From an uncultured cyanobacterium (lineage in GTDB: Bacteria; Cyanobacteriota; Cyanobacteriia; Thermostichales; Thermostichaceae), in assembly GCA_937944885.1 (NCBI GenBank), contig CALFBB010000061.1, forward strand, positions 1-34,955: a DNA stretch of 34,955 nucleotides, in the 5' to 3' direction. Numbering within the stretch: the first letter of the stretch is position 1; every line of letters begins with the position of its first letter. Both the position numbers and the translations under genes were made by a program. Positions 15,610-22,359 of this stretch are shown one piece after another. The notes under the pieces are model-generated. The model did no database searches, was not told the origin of the DNA, and saw only the letters and a list, made by a program, of their open reading frames with translations.

Positions 15610-16413
15610 CTAAAGTAGACTGTCAATCAACAGGAGAACCTCACGCAGGTCTGAACTCGATGGCGCTGAGTTAGCAAGACTCACCTCCACCAAGCTTTTT
15701 AGGGCGAGCAACTTGACATTGGCCTCCACTGCTGCTGCTGCAATTGCTCTAGCGCCTGGCAAATAGCCACTGGCCCCCAAATCCAGCAGAGCAGCCCGCC
15801 GCAGATGTACATTTTCATGGGCCAACACCGGCAACAGTCGCTGGGCAAAGGTGGGATCTTGAGTTAACCGATAGCAGGCACGGGCAGCTGCACATTGCAA
15901 CCGCAGCGAATCGTGCTCCAGATAGGGGTAAATGTGTTCTAGGGCATTGGTAGGTTGGAGCTGTCCGAGGGCTTCGATGATGGCTTCTAGAGCAGCTAGG
16001 GTTTCTGTTTCTAGGCCCTTTTCCACCCAGCGCAACCCCTCGATCAAGGCTGCCCCTAACCCCTCAGGTTGGTACTGCAGGGCAATCTCAGCCAGGGCTT
16101 GGGCTGCTGCTGCCACCACCTGACCATCGGAACAGCGTAGGGCCTCGATCAAGGCTGGGATCCCCTCCCTGGCCATCAATTTACCAAGAGCACGGGCAGC
16201 ATTGCGCCGCAGTGGGTAGCCCCCTTGAGCAGTGCGATCCGTTTCATCGGTCAGCGCCTCGATCAAGGCTGGGATCCCTTCCCGAACTCGCATCCGCCCT
16301 AGCCACCAGGCCGCATAGTAACGTTCCCCTGGATCCCCGTAGCGCAGCTTGGCGATCTGCCCCTCTGGGGTCAGATCCACCGGCAGATTCGCAGCAGCAG
16401 AAGTAACATCCAC
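15610..16413 (-). CDS. cpcE: Phycocyanobilin lyase subunit CpcE (HEAT-repeat)
   Basis: CpcE, with CpcF, attaches phycocyanobilin to Cys84 of the phycocyanin alpha subunit. The 267-residue protein is a string of HEAT-like helices. It opens with AKLRYGDPGERYYAAWWLGRMRV, the typical CpcE start, then has two near-identical units REGIPALIEAL (about residues 43-53 and 83-93), AAAQALAEIALQYQPEGLGAALIEGL, and further helix pairs to the end. The start is a GTG at 16413 with AGGAG about ten bases upstream. It is the last gene of the cpcB-A-C-E operon. No cpcF is found in the window, although CpcE normally works as a heterodimer with it, so cpcF must be elsewhere. Confidence 0.9.
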   Translation of the reverse strand: MDVTSAAANLPVDLTPEGQIAKLRYGDPGERYYAAWWLGRMRVREGIPALIEALTDETDRTAQGGYPLRRNAARALGKLMAREGIPALIEALRCSDGQVVAAAAQALAEIALQYQPEGLGAALIEGLRWVEKGLETETLAALEAIIEALGQLQPTNALEHIYPYLEHDSLRLQCAAARACYRLTQDPTFAQRLLPVLAHENVHLRRAALLDLGASGYLPGARAIAAAAVEANVKLLALKSLVEVSLANSAPSSSDLREVLLLIDSLL

Positions 16414-16450
16414 GGGAAGTGGGCTCCTAGAGCTTTTCGTTAAGTTTTAT

Positions 16451-16494
16451 CCCCTGCCGCTTTGAGCATGTCAGCAGCTATCTGTCGGCAGGGG
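16451..16494. other. Hairpin between cpcC and cpcE
   Basis: CCCCTGCCG (16451-16459) is perfectly complementary to CGGCAGGGG (16486-16494). On the transcribed (minus) strand it stands after cpcC and before cpcE. It has no long U-tract, so it is more likely a processing, stabilising or partial-termination structure than a full terminator. Confidence 0.55.
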
Positions 16495-16526
16495 AGCTCA
16501 AGAGTTACGGCAGCAGGTTTGGGCAG

Positions 16527-16550
16527 TTTAGCCCAACATTTAGCCCAACA
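16527..16550. repeat. 12-base tandem duplication after cpcC
   Basis: TTTAGCCCAACA occurs twice head to tail without mismatch, immediately downstream of the cpcC stop codon. Confidence 0.92.
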
Positions 16551-16566
16551 TGTCTACTGCCAGGGC

Positions 16567-17424
16567 TTAGGCATTGCGAACGCTGACGATCTTGGCGCCT
16601 GACTTGAGCAACCGCTGCAGAGTTGCAGAGAGTTGATCGGCGGAAACAAAGATCTGCTGGTTGGATTTGCGTACCCGACTGGAAGTAGCCAAGGCAGAGG
16701 CAGGGTTAAGCAAACGGGTCACTTCCACACAGAACATGCGGTCGGATGAACCTGTTGGGGGCCCTAGGTGCTTGGAAATCGGGGTTGGGGGTAATAGACC
16801 CCGTACCCCAATGCGTCGAATTGCTGGGGTAAACCCGGTCGCTAAGGGGGTCATCAAGCGTGGTCTGGGTCCCTGCGAGCGATCGTTATTGGCATAGCCG
16901 CCGTAGAGGGCAAACATGTTGGTGAAGTCACGGGTGGAATAGGAGCGACGGTACTCGAAGCCCCGTGGGTAGGGAACAATGTTGTCACCGAAGGCCTCCA
17001 GATATTCTGGGCTATCGATGTAGGAATCAATTTCCGCTCCATGGCCACCGGCTTGATAGATATCCAGGTGGCGAGCAATATCCTTGCCATCGGTGGGGGC
17101 GCGGCCCAACAGATGCTTGAAGTTGAGTTCGATAGCGCGGGTTTGGGAGTTGGGATAGAAGAACCGCTTTTTATAGGCTTCCGATTTAGCTAGCAGGCGC
17201 ACAAATTCTCGCACCGTTAAGCTACCTTGGCGCAGTAGCGATTCGGCGCTGGCCAATTCATCCACATCGGCCATAAACAGATGATCGTTGCCCAATACCT
17301 GCCGATAGATAGCCCGTAGCACGGCATTGATTTGAGACTGGCTGGCATTGGGGCGTAGTTCCAAGGGGGTACTATCCGTAATGCCCCGGATGCCCATCTG
17401 GCTTGCTACTGTGATTCCACTCAT
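16567..17424 (-). CDS. cpcC: Phycobilisome rod linker, CpcC type
   Basis: A 285-residue linker that joins phycocyanin hexamers in the peripheral rods of the phycobilisome. It contains an N-terminal phycobilisome linker domain (about residues 15-155) with LRAIYRQVLGNDH, ESLLRQGSLTVREFVRLLAKSEAYKKRFF, ELNFKHLLGRAP, and EIDSYIDSPEYLEAFGDNIVPYPRGF. A flexible Pro/Gly-rich stretch follows. The C-terminal CpcD-like capping domain (about 225-285) has MFCVEVTRL, SNQQIFVSADQLSATLQRLLKSGAKIVSV. The two-domain plan distinguishes it from the rod-core linker CpcG. I chose the ATG at 17424 because AGGGGAAG lies just upstream; the frame is open to 17472. It is the third gene of the cpc operon. Confidence 0.93.
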   Translation of the reverse strand: MSGITVASQMGIRGITDSTPLELRPNASQSQINAVLRAIYRQVLGNDHLFMADVDELASAESLLRQGSLTVREFVRLLAKSEAYKKRFFYPNSQTRAIELNFKHLLGRAPTDGKDIARHLDIYQAGGHGAEIDSYIDSPEYLEAFGDNIVPYPRGFEYRRSYSTRDFTNMFALYGGYANNDRSQGPRPRLMTPLATGFTPAIRRIGVRGLLPPTPISKHLGPPTGSSDRMFCVEVTRLLNPASALATSSRVRKSNQQIFVSADQLSATLQRLLKSGAKIVSVRNA

Positions 17425-17640
17425 GCTGCTTCCCCTAATTGAACTAAATTGACAAAAAGCTTTTGTGATCACCTGAGTATCACTGAGTCTTGCTTAGATC
17501 AAACTGGAGCAACAGCGGCGCTCCTCCATCCGAGAGATTGAATCCTCACCCAAGTAGGGCAAAAGGGATCCATCCACCAGGCGACAGGCTCACCACCGTT
17601 GCCCCAAATGACTTTCCCTTACAACTGACCTAGCCACCGA

Positions 17641-17693
17641 CCTAGTGTGCTCAAGCTTTAAGCAACCTCAACATTGCTCCTGTGCACCCTAGG
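17641..17693. other. Intercistronic hairpin between cpcA and cpcC
   Basis: Outer arms CCTAGtGTGC (17641-17650) and GCACcCTAGG (17684-17693) pair over nine bases with one mismatch. An inner stem AGCAA/TTGCT (17661-17665 with 17674-17678) adds a second level. It starts 12 bases after the cpcA stop. Structures here are known in other cyanobacteria to reduce transcription past cpcBA, so linkers are made in smaller amount. No U-run follows. Confidence 0.6.
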
Positions 17694-17704
17694 TGAAGAC
17701 AGCA

Positions 17705-18187
17705 TTAGCTGAGGGCGTTGATGGCGTAGTCGATGTAGGTGTTGGCTTCGGTAGCCGCTTGTCCGGTCAAGCCATGGTTGGCTTTGATGTAACGTAGGGC
17801 CTCGATGAACCAGCTCGGAGAGAGTTCAAAGGCAGTGTTGATCTCGCGGATCCCGGCCAACTGGTACTCATCCATGGGGCCGGTGCCACCTGCCACCAGG
17901 CAGTAGGTAACATAGCGCAGGTAGTGACGTACATCCCGAGCACACTTGTCTTTGCCCGCTTGGGTGTGGCATTGTCCACCGGGTTGGGTGGTGTAGGGGA
18001 ACTTGGCATATACGGCTTCGGTTGCACCGCGTACCAGCTCATCGGCACGATTGGTCAAGGCTTGAGCTGCTTCCATGCTGGCGGCAGCCCGCTGTAGGCG
18101 GCCATTGATGGCTTGCAGTTCACTGTTGCTCAGATAGCGCCCTTGGCTGTCGGCGGTGGCAATGGCGTCAACAATCGGGGTTCGCAT
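17705..18187 (-). CDS. cpcA: Phycocyanin alpha subunit
   Basis: The alpha subunit of C-phycocyanin, a light-harvesting biliprotein of the phycobilisome rods. Family identity is clear: [26 protein letters not shown], the chromophore-binding [26 protein letters not shown] with the bilin cysteine at residue 82, and the C-terminus YIKANHGL...[14 protein letters not shown]. At 160 residues it is two shorter than the usual 162, which places the bilin cysteine at 82 instead of 84. The shortening is in the loop before it ([13 protein letters not shown]), which also carries an unusual Cys73-His74. It is the second gene of the operon, 145 bases after cpcB. Confidence 0.97.
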   Translation of the reverse strand: MRTPIVDAIATADSQGRYLSNSELQAINGRLQRAAASMEAAQALTNRADELVRGATEAVYAKFPYTTQPGGQCHTQAGKDKCARDVRHYLRYVTYCLVAGGTGPMDEYQLAGIREINTAFELSPSWFIEALRYIKANHGLTGQAATEANTYIDYAINALS

Positions 18188-18332
18188 GATTCAAAAGGCT
18201 CCTTTACTTAAGCTCAAGGCAAAAAAACAAGGCAAAATTTCAAAGGTGCAAGTGCAAAATGAGCGATAGCTAGGATCCCTCTCGTCAGGCTGGATCCCAC
18301 TGCACAGATCACTTGAACAAATCCAATCCAGA

Positions 18333-18851
18333 TCAAACCACCGCAGCAGCAGCGCGATCAAAGTAGGATTCCATTTCTGCAACCAGAGCACTGCAATCGC
18401 CACGGGTGATGCCGTTGGGATCGTTCACAATGGCTACGGCTGCTTTCTTCATTTTTTGGATGCCGTTGGCAACTGAGCTGCCGGGGGTGCCCAAAGCTTG
18501 ATAGGTTTCCCGCAAGCCGTTCAAGCAGCGCTCATTTAGTACACTGGCATCACCGGCTGCCAAGGCGTAGGTGATGTAGCGGAGGATGATGTCCATATCC
18601 CGCATACAGGCCGCCACATTACGGCTGGGATAAGCGGGGCCACCTGGGGCATTCAGGTTGGGCTCTTCGGCAAACAGCTCACGGATGGCGTTGGTAACGA
18701 TCTTGGAAGCGTTGCTGGTGAGGCGGTTGACGGCATCCAAGCGCTTGTTCCCTTCAGCAATCACCTGCTGGAGGGCAGAAAACTCGTTGGCTCCTAGAAA
18801 GGCACCTTTGGAGTCGGCTTGTGCAACAACTTTGCCAAATACATCATTCAT
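18333..18851 (-). CDS. cpcB: Phycocyanin beta subunit
   Basis: The beta subunit of C-phycocyanin, 172 residues as usual. It carries the two bilin cysteines: Cys82 in [18 protein letters not shown], and Cys153 in [12 protein letters not shown]. Other landmarks are [38 protein letters not shown] and [21 protein letters not shown]. The loop normally reading GGNAYT, whose Asn72 is gamma-N-methylated by CpcM, here reads GGPAYPSRN, so residue 72 is proline. The ATG at 18851 has AGGGAGA about nine bases upstream. It is the first gene of cpcBACE, so the promoter lies in the long region shared with cpcT. Its modification partners are CpcT (Cys153, adjacent) and a CpcS/CpcE-F set not fully present here. 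Confidence 0.97.
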   Translation of the reverse strand: MNDVFGKVVAQADSKGAFLGANEFSALQQVIAEGNKRLDAVNRLTSNASKIVTNAIRELFAEEPNLNAPGGPAYPSRNVAACMRDMDIILRYITYALAAGDASVLNERCLNGLRETYQALGTPGSSVANGIQKMKKAAVAIVNDPNGITRGDCSALVAEMESYFDRAAAAVV

Positions 18852-19611
18852 GGTTTTGGATCTCCCTAGCGAAAGCAAAAGAAGTTATGTATCTACATCC
18901 CGCGTCTATGCCACCGAGAATCGGTACTGGACCGGAATGCCTGGATCCCTGTTGCCGCAGGGTACTGTTAATATCCGCAAATAACATCAACAGACCCAGC
19001 GACGAGATCAAAGCCAACAGAACCCAGGTGGGCAGACAGACCCCCGCCCGCCTCAGTCACAAGAAATGAACCCCGAGGGCCAAAACCACTCGACAGCGCA
19101 ACCTGCGAACCCCAACTAAGGGATCCCTAAAGGTGCTACCCACCTCCTAGAGCGGGATCGCTGAGGGTAATCTCAGCCGCGCAGACAGGGGGGCAGTCAG
19201 CTTCCCTGGTTTCCAGTCTTTTTCTACCCCGAAGGCAGGAATCGATTGAGTCAAAAAATGTAAATGGTCTTTACTCGATGCAAAAGAGCTCAGAAGGCTT
19301 CCAGACTAAGGATCTAGACCGACCGATCCTATTCTTCACAACCTTAGCTTTTACAAAAGAAAACTTTCCTTGATAAGCCTTCATCTCGTTAAGAAAAGTC
19401 AAAACCTCGATTTTGGCTCCACTGCTTTGGCTAGGGCTATCTTTGGTATCTTAGTGTACATTCTCATAAAGAATACATAAATTAACAATTGTCCAAAGGC
19501 TCTGGCAGGGCTAAAGTTGAGGGTAAATCTTGAGAAAACCCTCCTGCATAAGCTCAAATCTTTGGTATAAGGCTTTGCAGAACTTTTGAGTATTCACTTG
19601 AGTATTCACTA
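18852..19611. promoter_or_regulatory. Shared cpc operon / cpcT divergent control region
   Basis: A 760-base gap separates the cpcB start from the divergent cpcT start, and holds the leader of a gene set that is normally very highly transcribed and light-regulated. The half near cpcT (about 19240-19610) is AT-rich. A hairpin GCTGAG/CTCAGC (19160-19165 with 19172-19177) could be part of the cpcB leader. Direct repeats of TGAGTATTCACT abut the cpcT start. Candidate -35/-10 pairs can be drawn but none is good enough to assert. Confidence 0.5.
19588..19611. repeat. 12-base tandem duplication at the cpcT start
   Basis: GAGTATTCACTT is followed at once by GAGTATTCACTA, which differs only at the last base. 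The second copy ends just before the ATG of cpcT, in the place where a ribosome binding site would lie, so the duplication may influence translation of the lyase. Confidence 0.9.
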
Positions 19612-20226
19612 ATGTTTGCTTCACCGCATCCCTGCTTTTCCCCGGAGCTTCTCCAGATGGCACGTTGGTTGGCTGGAGACTTCTGCAACCAGGAGCAAGC
19701 TTGGGAAAATCCACCGTTTTTTGCCCAAATTCGGGTGGCCTATCGCCCCTTACCGACTCAAGTTTTGGCAGGGATTGGCTTTTATGTGGAGCAAGCCTAT
19801 AGTGGCCATTTAGAGGATCCCTATCGCCAGGCGGTGGTGGAATTGCGCCAGACCGACTCGGGAGTGGTTATTCGCAACTACCGACCTTTGCAGCCGCAGC
19901 GGTGGCGGGGCTGTGCGCGGGAACAAGTTCACCGACTCAGTCAACTGAAGGTTACCGATATCGCCTATCTGCCGGGGTGTGATGTCCATGTGCGGCAGCA
20001 GGGATCCCTTTTTGTGGGGGCAACTGAACCGGGACGGAAGTGTTGTGTGGTGCGCAAGGGTCAAACCACTTATCTGCAGACCACCCTGCAACTGAGTGAA
20101 ACCCAATTGAGCAGCCACGATCAAGGGATGGATCCGACCACCCATAAACAGGTTTGGGGGGCTGTGGCGGGGGCTTTTCGCTTCCGAAAGATCACCGACT
20201 GGCAATTGGAACTGCCGCTGCTCTAG
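19612..20226 (+). CDS. cpcT: CpcT/CpeT-type phycobilin lyase
   Basis: CpcT attaches phycocyanobilin to Cys153 of the phycocyanin beta subunit (and the equivalent site in related biliproteins). The 204-residue protein begins with the family pattern LLQMARWLAGDFCNQEQAWENPPFFAQIRVAYRPLP, followed by GFYVEQAY, DPYRQAVVELRQTDSGVVIRNYRPLQPQRW and GCDVHVRQQGSLFVGATEPGRKCCVVRKGQTTYLQTTLQLSE. It is predicted to be a soluble beta-barrel. The ATG at 19612 is natural, but the place of its ribosome site is taken by a 12-base duplication, so no clear Shine-Dalgarno is seen. It is divergent from cpcB, whose product is its substrate; this pairing supports the assignment. Confidence 0.93.
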   Translation: MFASPHPCFSPELLQMARWLAGDFCNQEQAWENPPFFAQIRVAYRPLPTQVLAGIGFYVEQAYSGHLEDPYRQAVVELRQTDSGVVIRNYRPLQPQRWRGCAREQVHRLSQLKVTDIAYLPGCDVHVRQQGSLFVGATEPGRKCCVVRKGQTTYLQTTLQLSETQLSSHDQGMDPTTHKQVWGAVAGAFRFRKITDWQLELPLL

Positions 20227-20422
20227 CAATGATCCGAAGACTCTGGAGTGGTTCTGGCCCCTCAATCCCCAACGGAACTGCGTTCTTGCGTGACCACTGC
20301 CCACAAGCCCTGGGTAAACTGACCTTGGATTCGGATCTGTCCAGATCTGGCCAAGCCACGGCAAGGGATCCTGCAGGAAAGCTCCGGGGTTGCTTGACCG
20401 AAGTGAAATCGAAGTGAGATCG

Positions 20423-21547
20423 ATGTTTATTCTGTTGGGGAAGTTAGCCAAACCATGCGATGGACTGCCGTGGGGATCCCTGTGGACCAAAGTCTGGAGT
20501 TGTCTGTGGGGGATCTTGGCCTTGCTGCTGATGTGGCTGGGTGGCGGGTGTTCTGGCCAAGGTGAGTCTACAGCTCCCCCTTCGGCGCTGATTCCGTCGC
20601 CACCGCAGCTGGGAACTGAGTCCATCCCGATGCCGGTACGCACCTTGGGCAACAGCCGCTTTAAGTTGCTTGGCCTCAATGTCGGAGTAGCCGGAGGTAC
20701 TGCCGAGCTACTCCTGGATACAGGCTCTGCCGGGCTACGCATTCTATCTAGCGCGGTTGGCCCTTTTGGCTTGGAACGAACAACCACCCCTTCTACTGTG
20801 ACCTTCGGAGATGGGACGCAATTTATTGGTGTCTTAGCTCGTGCTCCCTTTAGTTTGGGGGGGATTCAAAGTCGAGAACCAGTGACGCTGCAGTTGATTG
20901 ACCAAGTGACCTGTGTGGATGCCTTGGTGAGTGGTTGCTCAGAAACCCTGTTTGGACAGGGGAAGCCCTTTGCCGGGATCCTCGGCACAGCCTTGGATGA
21001 GCGTAGTACGGATCGAGAGGTGTTTAGTCCGCTCACGCGCTTACCGGGTAACTTTCGTTCTGGCTACATCCTCCAAACCGGTGGGTTTAATTCCACCCAA
21101 GGGATTTTCACCATTGGCCTGACGGCTGTCAATACAGCCGGCTTCAATTTTCGACAGTTTCCACAGGTGGGTATCTTCCCGGATGGCACCCCGATTTGGC
21201 GGGATGAAGCCCTACAAGCGGCCTATACCATTAGCAATACTTCCATTCAAAATGTCCTCAGCCCCACCAATTTTGACAGCGGTTCTTCGGATATTTTTCT
21301 CAATGTCAGACTCTTGGGGGCAGCTCCCTTTTCTACGGCTACTTTACCGCCGGGGGCAGAATGGCGGGCAGTTTTGGAGGGGGCTTTTGACTACCGCATC
21401 CGGGTTGGGTTTCCGGTTACCCCCGGCCGGGACCGCATTTTTGTCAATGGGCTTTTGAATAAACAACTGTTGGGTATGCCGCTGTTTTTTAGTGCGGATG
21501 TGGCTTTTGATATTGAGCGGGGTCGGGTGGGTTTTCGCCTGCGCTAA
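20423..21547 (+). CDS. Bilobal aspartic-protease-like secreted protein
   Basis: A 374-residue protein with a hydrophobic N-terminal segment (WGILALLLMWLGGGC). The cysteine could be lipidated but the lipobox (LGGGC) is imperfect. Two aspartate motifs lie about 186 residues apart: LLLDTGSAGLRIL with Asp99, and NFDSGSSDIF with Asp285. A TFGDGTQF flap-like strand follows the first, so it has the two-lobe plan of pepsin-like proteases, unlike single-lobe bacterial retropepsins. The sequence around the first motif recalls DUF3443. The first motif is intact; the second reads DSG, also allowed in active enzymes. Extra cysteines at 164 and 172 may pair. I took the ATG at 20423; an upstream TTG is possible. 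Substrate unknown. The next gene starts about 25 bases downstream, so the two may form an operon. Confidence 0.75.
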   Translation: MFILLGKLAKPCDGLPWGSLWTKVWSCLWGILALLLMWLGGGCSGQGESTAPPSALIPSPPQLGTESIPMPVRTLGNSRFKLLGLNVGVAGGTAELLLDTGSAGLRILSSAVGPFGLERTTTPSTVTFGDGTQFIGVLARAPFSLGGIQSREPVTLQLIDQVTCVDALVSGCSETLFGQGKPFAGILGTALDERSTDREVFSPLTRLPGNFRSGYILQTGGFNSTQGIFTIGLTAVNTAGFNFRQFPQVGIFPDGTPIWRDEALQAAYTISNTSIQNVLSPTNFDSGSSDIFLNVRLLGAAPFSTATLPPGAEWRAVLEGAFDYRIRVGFPVTPGRDRIFVNGLLNKQLLGMPLFFSADVAFDIERGRVGFRLR

Positions 21548-21571
21548 TGGCTGGTGAGTACTGCTGGGGGG

Positions 21572-22105
21572 ATGGAGTCCTTGTTGAGTTCTGGAGCAAG
21601 ATTGAGGATGCCAAGTCAAGATGGGATGCAAGCCCAACCACTGAACTTACGACAACAGCTTTTGACTTGGGGGAAGCTGCTACGCGCAGTTGGTGTAGCC
21701 GGTTGGGTGTTGCTCAGTTGGCTAGGGCTATCCCTACCGGGTTGGGGGATCAGCCTAGGGGATCCCTTGCCGGAGTGGGCTAAGCCCATATCTGTAGGTC
21801 GGCAACAGGTGCGCGTCGTTGAGTACTCTCAAGGCCGAGATCAGATCCGTGCCTACGGCAACGAAGCGGGGCGAGTGTTTTGGATCCAGATCAGCAGCCA
21901 AGCCGACCTGCCCCCTGATTATCGAGACTATTTGGGGGAGTACCAGCAGTTTCCACCACAAGTGGTGGAGGTGGTGCCCTTGCGGGCGCGCACATTGCGC
22001 TTTCGCCAAGGGGAGCGCAGCGCCGAATGGCGGGTGATGGGCATGAGCGGGCAGTTTCAAGCGGAGGCCATTAGTCAGGATCTGGCTCCAAACGGGTTGA
22101 AATAG
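21572..22105 (+). CDS. Exported protein of unknown function
   Basis: About 177 residues. After a polar start it has one hydrophobic segment (LLRAVGVAGWVLLSWLGLSLPGWG), which could be a signal peptide or membrane anchor. The rest is polar with no motif I recognise, containing EYSQGRDQIRAYGNEAGRVFWIQI and RFRQGERSAEWRVMGMSG. The start is unclear: GTG 21554, ATG 21572, ATG 21608 and ATG 21626 are all in frame. I chose 21572 because a G-rich stretch lies just before it. The gene follows the aspartic-protease-like gene closely. Its DNA is not marked by unusual composition. Confidence 0.6.
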   Translation: MESLLSSGARLRMPSQDGMQAQPLNLRQQLLTWGKLLRAVGVAGWVLLSWLGLSLPGWGISLGDPLPEWAKPISVGRQQVRVVEYSQGRDQIRAYGNEAGRVFWIQISSQADLPPDYRDYLGEYQQFPPQVVEVVPLRARTLRFRQGERSAEWRVMGMSGQFQAEAISQDLAPNGLK

Positions 22106-22118
22106 GGCCAGCTTGGGG

Positions 22119-22162
22119 GGTAGGTTGTGTTCCCTGCTGGAGTTGGCAGGCATCAACCTACC
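22119..22162. terminator. Nested hairpin after the exported-protein gene, terminator-like
   Basis: GGTAGGTTG (22119-22127) pairs perfectly with CAACCTACC (22154-22162), and an inner stem CCTGC/GCAGG (22133-22137 with 22146-22150) tightens the fold. It starts 14 bases after the stop codon of the plus-strand gene and lies in the gap to the convergent GH31 gene. On the plus strand a short T-run (TTTT) follows about ten bases later, so termination is possible but not canonical. Confidence 0.5.
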
Positions 22163-22260
22163 AAGAGGATTTTGCCAAGTGGTTCTCTGGTCACCGTCCC
22201 TCTGGTAGCACTGGGTTGAGTATAGGTGAAGTGCTCAACCTGACCACCTCAGGTACATAT

Positions 22261-22284
22261 TGCCCTTCAACTTGCCCTTCAACT
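22261..22284. repeat. 12-base tandem duplication between convergent genes
   Basis: TGCCCTTCAACT occurs twice head to tail without mismatch, in the 250-base gap between the exported-protein gene and the GH31 gene. Confidence 0.93.
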
Positions 22285-22359
22285 CCATCCTCTAGGTGCT
22301 GAGTGCCAGAGACATGGACAGATCCAGGGCGGTACTTTTGTGGGCCTAGGCAGGTGGAG

